From contig OZ038457.1 in the NCBI GenBank assembly GCA_964036195.1, positions 14,163,147 through 14,227,146 on the forward strand: DNA of 64,000 nt, read 5' to 3'. Source of the DNA: Sphaerolaimus hirsutus (Eukaryota > Nematoda > Chromadorea > Monhysterida > Sphaerolaimidae). The stretch's first letter is position 1. Each line of letters opens with the position of its first letter. The notes beneath the pieces are model-generated. The model did not search any database. It was given only the letters and a program-made list of their open reading frames with translations, and was not told where the DNA came from. Position numbers and translations under genes: made by a program. This document shows positions 46,896 through 57,400 of this stretch, piece after piece.

Positions 46896-47274
46896 TAATG
46901 TAGCAACAATAACAAGACCAATACCAAAGATGCAATGTTTTAGAATGGATTTTTGTAAACTTGGTTGGTAAAATGTAAAACTGTTAACTGTAAAATGGTT
47001 GGGCATGAAACTCGGTAGTAAAATGTGGACAGTTTGCGATTTGGTATGATGGTGTGCAGTGTGCATTCTGTGTGGTATAGGTTTTGTGATATGATAGTGT
47101 GGTTTTTGCAAGGTGTCAAACTTTGTTGTAATCTTCAATTGGTTACATTTGTGCTTTGCTGTTCTTTTTGTGTTTGTAAATCCTTGTGGTATTAATTGTA
47201 GAGAACCACAAAACCCAACTGAAGGTTGGAGAGAATCCTGCTATAGGTACCCACTACTCAGAGGCTTGCAAAAA

Positions 47275-47805
47275 CTGACACCCCAATGGGGGCCCCCCTC
47301 CAAATGGCACCCCCCGGGGAACCCCCCAAAAGTGGCACCCCCTGGGAACCGCCCAAAAATGAGACCCCCTAGGGCCCCACAAATATGGCACCCCCTGAGG
47401 ACCACCGAAAAATGGCACCCCTTAGGGACCCCCCAAAAATGGCACCCCCTTGGGACCCCCCAAAATAGCACCCCCTGGGGACCCCCCAAACATGGCACCC
47501 CCTAGGAACCCCCACAAAAATGGCACCCCCTGGGGACCCACCCAAAGTTGGCTCCCCCTGGGGACTCTCCAAAAATGGCACCCCCTGGGGACCACCCCAA
47601 AATGGCACCCCCTTAGGACCCCCCTGCAAAAAAAAATATAGCACCCCCCTGAGGACCACCAAAAAATGGCACCCCTGGGGACCACCCAAAAAATGGCACC
47701 CTATGTGGACCCCCTTGAAATGGCACCCCCATATGTACCTCCAGAAAATGGCACCCCGTGGAGACCCCCCTAAAATGGCACCCCATGGGGACCCCCTCTA
47801 AATCC
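47275..47805. repeat. Satellite 1, about 27-bp C-rich unit
   Basis: About 19 tandem units of the form 'tggcaccccctggggacccc' plus 'ccaaaaa' run head to tail. Because the unit is near a multiple of three, long low-complexity frames appear on both strands and are not genes. Confidence 0.9.
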
Positions 47806-48205
47806 TGTAAACACAGCCCCTAGTTTGAAAACTCCTGTAAACTCAGCCCCTAATTTGGAAACTCCTATAAACTCAGCCCCTAACTTGCAAACTCTCGTAA
47901 ACTCAGCCCCTAACTTGCAAACTCCCATAAACTCAGCCACTTATTTGTAAGCTCCCATAAACTCAGCCTCTAATTTGAAAACTCCCATAAACTCAGCCCC
48001 CAATTTTGGAAACTCCTGTAAACTCAACCCATAATTTGGAAACTGCTGTAAACTCAGCCCTAATTTGGATACTCCAATAAACTCAGCCCCTAATTTAGAA
48101 ACTCCCATAAACTCAGCCCCTAATTTGGAAACTCCCTTAAAATCAGCCCCTAATTTGGAAACTCCCATAAACTCAGCCCCTTATTTGGAAACTCCCGTAA
48201 ACTCA
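47806..48205. repeat. Satellite 2, 30-bp unit
   Basis: About 13 units of 'taatttggaaactcccataa' plus 'actcagcccc'. The same unit returns at 50279-50470. Confidence 0.9.
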
Positions 48206-50270
48206 TTTTCAGGTTTATGGTAATGTAGTGTGAAAATGGTATGAATATTTCAAAAAATCACTATCATCAATCCACAAATGCATCAATTCACAATTTTCAA
48301 TTTTTTAGCCCCAAGGGTTAGACTTAAAAGGTTATGGTAATGTAGAGTAGAAATGGAGTGCACATCTCAAATCACTGCAATAAAAAACCCACAAACGCAT
48401 CATTTCACAAATTGAAAGTTTTTGTGCCCAGGGGTTCATTATCAGGGTTTTAGTCAAATGGTGTCAAAATGGAGTGCATATTTGAAATCGCTACAATCAG
48501 AAACCCACAAACACATCATTTTATGATTTGAAAATTTTTGGCCCTGGGGGTTCATTTTCAGGGTTATGGTAATGTAGTGTCAAAATGAAGTGCATATTTC
48601 AAATCAAGGCAATCAAAAAGCCACAAATGCATCATTTCACAATTTCTAATTTATTAGCCCCATGGGTTCAATTTAAGGCTTACAGTAATGTAGAGTTGAA
48701 ATTGAGTCATTTCAAATCAGTGCAATAAGAAACCTGCAAAATGCATCATTTTACAATTAGAAATTTTTGGGTCTAGGGGTTCAATTTCAGAGATTTAGTA
48801 ATGTAGTGTCAAAATGGAGTGCATATTTGAAATCGCTACAATCAGAAACACACAAATGCATCATTTTATGATTTGAAAGTTTTTGGCTTAGGGGGTTCAT
48901 TTTTATGGTTATGGTAATGTAGTGTCAAAATGAAGTGCATATTTCAAATGAGTGCAATCAGAAACCTGAAAATGAATGATTTCACAAATTGAAAGTTTTT
49001 GGCTCCAGAGGTTCATTTTCAGGGTTATGGTTATGTAGTTTTCAGGGTTATGTAGTGTCAAAATGGATTGCATATTTCAAATCAGTGCAATTAGAAACCC
49101 GAAAATGCATCATTTCTCAAATTGAAAGTATTTGGCCCCATGGGTTCATTTTTAGGGTTATGGTAATGTAGTGTCAAAATGGAGTGCATAGATCAAATTG
49201 GTGCAATCATAGACCCAAATTTGAAATCAGTGCAATCAGAAACCCAAAAATGAATGATTTCACAAATTGAAAGTTTTTGGCTCCAGAGGTTCATTTTCAG
49301 GGTTATGGTTATGTAGTTTTCAGGGTTATGTAGTGTCAAAACGGAGTGCATATTTCAAATCAGTGCAATTAGAAACCCACATTGAATCATTTCACAATTT
49401 CGAATTTTTTAAGCCCTGGGCATATTTGAAATCACTACACTCAGAAACTCACAAATCCATCATTTTATGATTTGAAAGTTTTTGGCCCAGGGGGTTCATT
49501 TTAGGGTTATGGTAATGTAGTGTCAAAATGAAGTGCATATTTCAGATGAGTGCAATCAGAAACCCGAAAATGCATCATTTCTCAAATTGAAAGTATTTAA
49601 CCCCATGGGTCCATTTTGAGGGTTATGGTAATGTAGTGTCAAAATGGAGTGCATATATCAAATCAGTGCAATCAGAAACCCAAATTTGAAATCAGTGCAA
49701 TCAGAAACCAAAAATGCATCATTTCACAAATTGAAATTTTTTGGCCCCAGTGGTTCATTTTCAGGGTTATGGTAATGTAGTGTCAAAATGAAGTGCATAT
49801 TTCAAATGAGTGCAATCAGAAACCTGAAAATGCATCATTTCTCAAATTGAAAGTATTTGGCCCCATGGGTTCATTTTTCGGGTTATGGTAATGTAGTGTC
49901 AATGGAGTGCATATATCAAATCAGTGCAATCAGAAACCTAAATTTGAAATCAGTGCAACCAGAAACCCAAAAATGCATCATTTCACAAATTGAAAGTTTT
50001 TGGCCCCAGTGGTTCATTTTCAGGGTTATGGTAATGTAGTGTCAAAATGGAGTGCATTATATATCAAATCAGTGCAATTAGAAACCCACAATGCATCATT
50101 TCACAATTTGATAATTTTGGCCCCATTTTGGGTTCAATTTCAGGGTTATCGTAATGTACTGTCAGAATGGAGTGCATATTTCAAATCATTGTAATCAGTA
50201 ACCCACAAATGCATTATATCACAATTTATATTTTTTAGCCCCGGGGGCCTCACTTAAGGATTATGGTAAT
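48206..50270. repeat. Satellite 3, about 115-120-bp unit
   Basis: About 17 units share 'gggttatggtaatgtagtgt', 'caaaatggagtgcatatttc', 'aaatcagtgcaatcagaaac' and 'aatgcatcatttcacaaatt'. Some units are shortened or fused, with a partial doubling near 49030 and 49310. Confidence 0.9.
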
Positions 50271-50278
50271 GTTATTGT

Positions 50279-50470
50279 TAACTCCCATAAACTCAGCCCC
50301 TAATTTGGCAAACACCCATCAACTCAACTCCCATAAACTCAGCCTCTAATTTTTAAACTTGTGTCAACAGCCCCTTATCTTTAAACTTCTGTCAACTCAA
50401 CCCTAATTTATCAACACCCAGCAACTCAACCCTGAATTGTAAACTCAGCCCCTAAAAACTCAAGTCAACC
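50279..50470. repeat. Satellite 2 return block
   Basis: Degenerate units of 'actcccataaactcagcccc' close the satellite region on the right side of satellite 3. Confidence 0.8.
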
Positions 50471-50699
50471 CCCTATACATGTGCAATTGCATTCTTGGGA
50501 AGCAACTTTGCCATCTACTAACCCTGTTTGTCAAGATTGTGGATCGTGTTTGTAAAGGGCATTTGTACTAATAAATAGTGATTGCATTGTGTGCAAAAAC
50601 ACACACGAATCGGGCACAATGAGGCCTGTGATTGTGCCTCCTATCTTTTGCATTGAAGCATGCTTAGCGTGCAGTTCTTTCGCAATTGTATAGGTGGAG

Positions 50700-50739
50700 A
50701 TATTTTCGTATTTGAAAAATGGGAATATGAATCAACATA
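50700..50739 (+). repeat. 40-bp direct repeat, right copy
   Basis: Identical to 46768-46807. Together the two copies frame the whole satellite block. Confidence 0.9.
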
Positions 50740-51480
50740 TACAGCTATGTCAGACAAGTTGCAGTACTTTCTGATGTAAAATATTCATAGAATGGCTGGA
50801 TCCATGGGATGGCATTATAAATGCTGATTTCTGCCAAAAATATCCATTAACTTTGCAATACACCAAACAAAAATACAAGTGAAATAGCGCAATTTGCAAA
50901 AAAAAACTAGTGCTTAACTACTAAATTTTCAGATGCTGTTAGAACAACAGTTTCGATGCTTGCATTAAAAAAACAATGTTTGTTTTAACCGTTAAAAAAC
51001 TCCATGCCGGCCATGCCTATTAACATTCTGCATTGGCTTGGGTTTTGCCTCAGATTGCAATGGTGGTTATGCAGCACTTAGTCGCATTGTTCTAATCGAG
51101 AAGATTTCCACTATTTGTTTATTCACAGTACATTCAATTAAATACTGTTCACTGAACATGGGCATATTACAACATTTATGGCACCCGCCATGAGATTTGT
51201 CACTGCATTGATAGAAGTTGCATCACAAAATTAGCACGTGTAATATCATAAGTATCAATGAGATATAAATAGATGAAAAAAGGTTGTTAAGTCGGTATGC
51301 AAAATGTCCAGCCATTGTGTCATTTTTGACACTTTTGATCGCGGTTAAAGCTGGATTTTAATCGTAGATATGAATTCCCAGAGAAGTTGTAGATATCAAC
51401 GCCGCTTTTGCTCATGGCGCTTTGTCCGATACTTTCACGTCACAATGACAGCCGTGCTGGCAATGTGCATAGTGTGACAT
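50740..51480. other. Spacer before the cytochrome b561 gene, no gene seen
   Basis: AT-rich, without exon-like frames or recognised repeats. Confidence 0.45.
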
Positions 51481-51483
51481 TGG

Positions 51484-51682
51484 TGCTCCACACGGTAGTT
51501 GACATTCGAATGGCAACTCATATTTTAGTTCACGTGTCACAGAGCGATCTTCAATTGCAAATGTCGCTAGATTTATTGTCGTCGTTGCAGCACCCGCAAT
51601 CGAAGATCGCTCTGTGACACGTGAACTAAAATATGAGTTGACATCAACCAGTTGACATTCGAATGTCAACTACCGTGTGGAG
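51484..51682. mobile_element. CACTAGTTGACA-related foldback MITE
   Basis: GCTCCACACGGTAGTTGACA is inverted as TGTCAACTACCGTGTGGAGC. The arms are almost perfect for about 90 bp ('ttagttcacgtgtcacagag' inverted), making this one of the youngest-looking copies. It lies 80 bp downstream of the cytochrome b561 stop. Confidence 0.85.
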
Positions 51683-51762
51683 CGACATTGACCCAACACG
51701 TCCAACATATACCTAAATATAACAACAAACCAAAACCCCATTTAAGCAATCGCTATTATGAA

Positions 51763-53631
51763 TCACCGCTTATTCCTTTTATTCTGCGCGGTGCCGCTCA
51801 TCTGAACGGGAGCCGCCCGTCTGCTACCCAAAGGTATTTTCATGACTTCAGCCAAATGCGTGACGCCGACCGCCGCCGACATGATAATGGCCACCATGCA
51901 AATGCCGTAGAAATACTCGTGCACAGAAGTAAGAAAAAAATCAGTGTTCAGGCCAAGGCCGATAGCGAAACAGGCCAAAATATAGCACAGGCAGCCGGAC
52001 GCGCCGTGCAGCTGCTTCCACTTGGATAGTGGGAAACCTGCAGTGATATTGTAGGGGGTTCAGATGATATAAAGTATGCTCGGCAGGCGTTTTAGTTTCC
52101 AGAACACCTTTGAATTCTGAAACTTTCCAGAATTCAAAGGTGTTCTGGAATTTTTTTTGCACAGAAGCGCTCAATTTGACTGTAAATACCGTATTTCTTG
52201 GTAGTAGTTCATGTCTTTATTTGTTTCCACTGGGGGTAGACTGAATCATTGTTTGAGAATCTAACCCCGAGAGTTCCTAATAATAGAAAAGTGCCATTCT
52301 ATTTTTTCGTCAACTTTTTTACCCGTCATTCTATTGGAGTTTCCATTCTATTGGAGCCTGCCACTCTATTTTTGACCAATTTTTCATTTCAACAGCTCTA
52401 TATTTTATAAAACCTGAGCAACATTTTTACATCATGGCAACAATTCAAACAAAAAAGCGGAATAAAATAAAACTTCTGAAACATCCCTTCCATTTTCTAG
52501 CATTTTTTTGTGTTTTGGCATGTCTTGAATATTGTTTTTTAATTGCCACGCTATTAGACGTCATTAGGTGATTCTAAATTGGTAATTGTAAGCAAATATT
52601 GGGGTATAATTTCACTCCAGACAGATAGATGGTTGATATCTTTTTGTTTGGGGGTGGCTCTGGTATAAATAGGTATATAGCTGGTGCATTTGGGGGTAAC
52701 CCCCTACTGTTTAGATGGCTGTATTGGAGGCATGCTATTCTGTTAGAAGAAATACGGTATTAGGCTCCCTGCACCTGATTGAGTGCATTTGTAGATGAAT
52801 TTGGATGCACTCGCCACAAAATATGTGCTGAAAAATGTGCACTTGGGAACATTTCTCGCCAAACACTTTTACAATTCACACTGGACATAACTAAAAGAAC
52901 AAACCCTTTGGCAAATACTTTAAGAAGTATCTGTTATATTTGAGGGCCACGCCGGCCATCACCTGCATCAAAGTATATCCATAGCTGATGAGTCCAATGA
53001 ATGCATGCCAAGATTGGAAATGTTCCTTTCCGAACTCCATCTTGCGCGCATAGATCACTCCGAAACCGCATGAGATAACCAGCGTGGTAAACAGCAGCAA
53101 CTTGCCATGTTTATCTGCCTGGGAAAAAAACGCATGATTTTGGAAACGTTGTTGACATAAAAACACATGCTAGTTGACATAAAAACTCATGTCAACTCAA
53201 TTCAACTAATTTTTTGGTTAATTATGTGATTTCAACTGTCCTATGTAAAAAGCATAGTCACTTTATAAATATCGTAACACTTAATTTTCATTGTTTCTGT
53301 TGTGATGCTTTAATTTTTGTATCTGTTTTTAGTTCACATTCAGTTGCCACAAATTTGCGGTGTCAACTGGCGTGTGTGAGTCCAATAGGTTTCAATAACG
53401 ACATGCAAACTCGGTCTTACAACAAGTGCAGCACGAGCTCACCTTGGTCATCCTGCTGGTGCCCTGCGGGGCGAGGCTGGAGCTGGCGCTGAATATCATC
53501 ATCGCCTCGGCCATCATGAGCAGGTAGCCGAACGCCATGCAAATGGGGTGCCACGAGAAGTAGCTCCAGTTGGTCAGCGCCGGCCACGAGATGGCGAAGG
53601 GCAGCGTCACCGCCAGCAGGTGAGCCACCAT
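51763..53631 (-). CDS. CYB561D2: Cytochrome b561 domain-containing protein (CYB561D2-like), complete, 3 exons, 225 aa
   Basis: Exons 53631-53443, 53118-52905 and 52037-51763 join in frame. These are six-helix di-heme proteins that move electrons from cytosolic ascorbate across a membrane; the D2 type is an endomembrane ferric or monodehydroascorbate reductase. Four heme-ligand histidines are in place at H28 (FSWHPICM), H67 (ADKHGKLL), H101 (QSWHAFIG) and H145 (KQLHGASG), with spacing 39, 34 and 44 close to the human D2 protein. The length is near the human 222 residues. The tail is basic (QNKRNKR), often seen on cytosolic ends. Intron 2 holds a 569-bp TA-MITE and intron 1 a CACTAGT-type MITE. 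It diverges from ELYS across an 800-bp spacer. CYB561D1 is the main alternative name. Confidence 0.94.
52189..52757. mobile_element. TA-MITE, 569 bp, without G runs
   Basis: TA-flanked, CCGTATTTCTTGGTAG to GTTAGAAGAAATACGG. It has the family ends but a different interior ('ccattctattggagt'). Confidence 0.65.
53162..53382. mobile_element. CACTAGTTGACA-type MITE in cytochrome b561 intron 1
   Basis: ACATGCTAGTTGACAT and GTGTCAACTGGCGTGTGTG are imperfect inverted ends, with an AT-rich interior resembling the copy at 13239. Confidence 0.6.
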
Positions 53632-54439
53632 GTTTCACCCCACGTTCGCACCGCACGGCTACCGAAAACGGCTCTGAATAGTTGCCACAGTTGCCACGAT
53701 AAGGGAGGCAGTGTGAAGTGGGTTGTGGTTTCTGTGGGGTTGGTGATCAGATGTTAAGGGGAAAATGTCATGGAAGTAATGCAAAATGTTCTGTAAAATG
53801 TCAAAAGACTGGTACAGGGCATTTTACATAACTTTTGACACCCTGAATAACATTTGACATTTTGCTGGACATTTTACGGGAGTGGGAGCTCAAGCACACG
53901 GCTCAATAGAGAGACACAAAAAGTTCTGACAAAAAATAATTTCCTCAAATTACATAGGCTTAGATATTGGTTTACCACAAATTAAGCATTGATTACGTAA
54001 TATTACTTCTAATATTATTTATCATATAAGACTGAAATATTATCAAAGGTAAATATAATGTCTATTTTCAGCTGATATTCTATACTTAGCTGGTAATGGT
54101 TCAGCATGCTCGCAAAGGAAAGAGATAGAATGAAGACAAGTAAAATCAACAAAATCTAAGCTGTTTTTGGACAACACGCGAAAGCGCCTTATCTACATGG
54201 GGGATTTCATTACCCAAAATATTCAATTTTAGCGCAGCCAGACTCATCGTATCTAAAATGATAAGTAGCTACCCTCCTCTCCATTGTATACTGTGCTTCT
54301 CGGCGATAAAACGCGATTTTGTAATTCTGCGACCTCGCAATGGGTGTCAGGGATGAAATACTCTTACGTATTTTTTAATGATGTCATTTCTGCAGGCTGC
54401 ACGACAATGCCATGGTATTAGCATATATCACGGTTACCG
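53632..54439. promoter_or_regulatory. Divergent spacer between cytochrome b561 and ELYS
   Basis: The two start codons lie 808 bp apart facing outward, so a shared or back-to-back promoter region is expected. No clear TATA box was seen. A CCCTGTAAA-type repeat fragment occupies about 53780-53885. Confidence 0.4.
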
Positions 54440-57400
54440 ATGCAGAATATTTCTCAAAAAGTAGTTGTGTCTGATCTTGTAAGCGAGTACACGTTCTTTG
54501 AGTCATTCATCAAACGAGAAAGCCGGTCATCCCAATACGCCACTTACAACCCGCTAGCGCCTTTGATCCTCTTGGAACGACTGTTTCAAACATCAAAGAG
54601 AAGTTACCTGTATATGGAAATTGGCAGCCGGCCAAAATTTCGAAATCGCTACAAATATAAATAAAATAGGGAAAAATGGCAAAAAAATAGGTATATAACT
54701 ATGTATGTAGACGAAAATAACGATTATCAAGGTGGAAATTGGCAAAATGTAGCACATTTTAGCGATTTAGAGCAAAAGATGGGGGAAATCGCTCAAAGTA
54801 CAATACGCAGCTGGTTACCTGGACGTGGGCCAAGTTGAGATACGTGACCCGATTCAAACCAAAGTGTGGAGCTGTGCCCAAGAAACCAGGATCCGATCAA
54901 TCGAATTCATAAGTGATCCGATTGTTGCGATGGTCGAGCTTGGTAATTTCACCAGGATTCTCTCAAAGCTACCAGAATTTCATTCGCTTCTCTTCATATA
55001 CACACAAATTGTACTTTAGCCCGACATATTTGTACGAATGTGTACTTTTTAAATTAATTTTTCAAATATTCGAAATTGACATTGAATTTGATCCGCGATG
55101 GATCGCTGCGTGGCCGTACCAAGCCAATGCAACGAGAACAAATTCACTATTCCCAATGATGGCAATGGTGACACTATTGGTGGATGGTTGTGCGAACAAA
55201 ATGGCTAGTCGGTGGTGGAAATTTTCAAGCTTGAATGCACGATTTTAGAACGTTTTTTTTCGCAGGTGTATCCCCCGACGGGATGGGTTGGTTTGCGAAG
55301 AAAAATCTATTATGTGTTACGCACTATGGTTCCGATAATTCAAGCACAAAATCCGTTCATTTCGATACCGGAGAGGATGTAGTGCACGCGGCGCCGTGCG
55401 ACGTTAGCGGTTTGTTTCATTGTTGCTTGTTGGATACTGTGTAACCTTGAATAACTCCCCGTCGAAAAAGAACAGTTTATATGATATATAGTAGCGTGTA
55501 CGCCTTTTATTGACTGTTTTGGAACATTTAGTGTTCAACAAACTATAATTTCGTTTGTTCAACAAACTAATTTTACAGCTGATCGTCGCGGTGTGCTGAT
55601 CATAACGACAAAATCGTCTCGCAGTGATGGCAATGTAGCCTGTTATCTATCATATTTTGATTTCCTCAGCGGGAGAATTTTGTCAAAAATTAGACTGCCA
55701 GTCGCAGAGGTTGGTACTTTGTCTGATAACTTTGGCCATGTTCCAGATTGAAATAAAATAAATGCTTGTTTGCAAGCACAATCATGCCAGAAGAACGAAT
55801 AAAAAGGAAAGACATACGTGTATTTATGCAAATTGCAAATGCGGATCTGTTATTTCTTTCTTTTTGAAATGTACAGTTTGATGGACGGGTTGTATTATTT
55901 CTATTTTAGTACTCCGGTTTGAATTATGTAGAATATTCATATTAAAAGAAGTCGTTGGGATTTTTAAAACAGGATATTGCAAAAGCATTTTGTTCCAACA
56001 CGTAGGGTGGCAGACGGTACGGCCTTGCGGTAAACCGTACGGTACGGTAAATTTTCCATTTTGCGGTAAACGGTACGGTACGGTAAATCTTCAATTTTGC
56101 GGTAAACGGTACGGTACGGTAAATCTGAAAAGTGTGGTTCGCGGTACGGTACGGTACGGTAAATTTCCGATGTCAGAAATGTATCAATGCGGGACTACAG
56201 ACAACCTTTACTTCATAATTTGACACCAAATTCAATTACACAATCTGATAAATGGGACTTAAGAACACAATAACAGTATGATGACATAAAATTACATTAC
56301 CTACAGCTACAATGTAGGGGCTTATTCAAGGTGTAGAAGGAAGAAATGGAGAAAAAATTGCCGAAAGTGGGAAATATGGCTAAAAGTAGGTGAAAATAGC
56401 TGAAAATGAGTATATAGCCATACATAAAACATATCACTGCAACAGATAAGCTTAAACTAAAAAGTAAATACATTGAGGGTGATGTTTCACACCTTAAGAG
56501 CATCTTGAAGCACATGGCTCGATTTTATAAAGCACATTATACTAATGTAAATCATGATTTATAGCAATAGTGCATGCCGAAATGAAAGGGCTTCAAACAG
56601 GGTTGTGAAATTAGTGCGCTTGCGTGCAAAAAAATTCAGAACACGACATAAATTTTCATCTATAAACTGCCATATTTAAGGTCAATCTGAGTAAAATTAA
56701 CCGCATTTTCTGCGGTAAATGAGTGCGGTACGCGGTACGGTACGGTAAATTTGGGAAAATGCGGTACGCGGTACGGTACGGTAAATTTCTAAAAGTGCGG
56801 TAAACGGTACGGTACGGTAAATTTCCCAAAAATGCGGTACGGTACGGTACGGTAAATTCTGCCACCCTACCAACACGGAGAGTTTACACGCTTTCTTGCT
56901 GAGCTAAATTTTTCTCGTTCTGCACTTGACACAAACAGTAATCCTTCAGGCTATGTTTGTAGTGACTGTGGCCACATCGCACAGCGAAGGGTCGCACTTG
57001 GAGAGCAGCTTGAGCCACGTGTCCAGTGCTGACAGACCGCTGATTGCTGTGGCTTGTAGACAGGTGTGTCACAAAAAATTATATAAGTTGACTGTGTCGC
57101 AGGGGTCTCCTAGGGGAGCTGTGGGGGGGCTGCCCCAGGGGTCTCCAGGATTTTGGCCCTCGCGGGGGCTGGGTAGATAGCAAATCGCTCCTCCGGAGGG
57201 ATAGATAGCTGAAAAAATTTTCTGGGGGGGGGGGCTGGCGGGGGCACAATATATAGGCTTTTTCAAGGTTAAGAAGGCAGAAAGGGGGAAAAAATCGCTA
57301 AGAATCAGTTAAAAGTGGCCAAAAGTAGGTATAAAATGGCTAAAAATAGGTATATAACCCTGTATATAGCCGGAAAGCATGATTTTGAAGGTGAAAAACT

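Noticed and set aside
47241-47801. Long Gly/Pro-rich open frames on both strands
   Set aside because: They are translations of the 27-bp satellite, whose unit length is close to a multiple of three. There are no splice sites or family features.
47941-48168. Repetitive frame reading GVSKLGAEF units
   Set aside because: This is the 30-bp satellite read in frame, not a protein gene.
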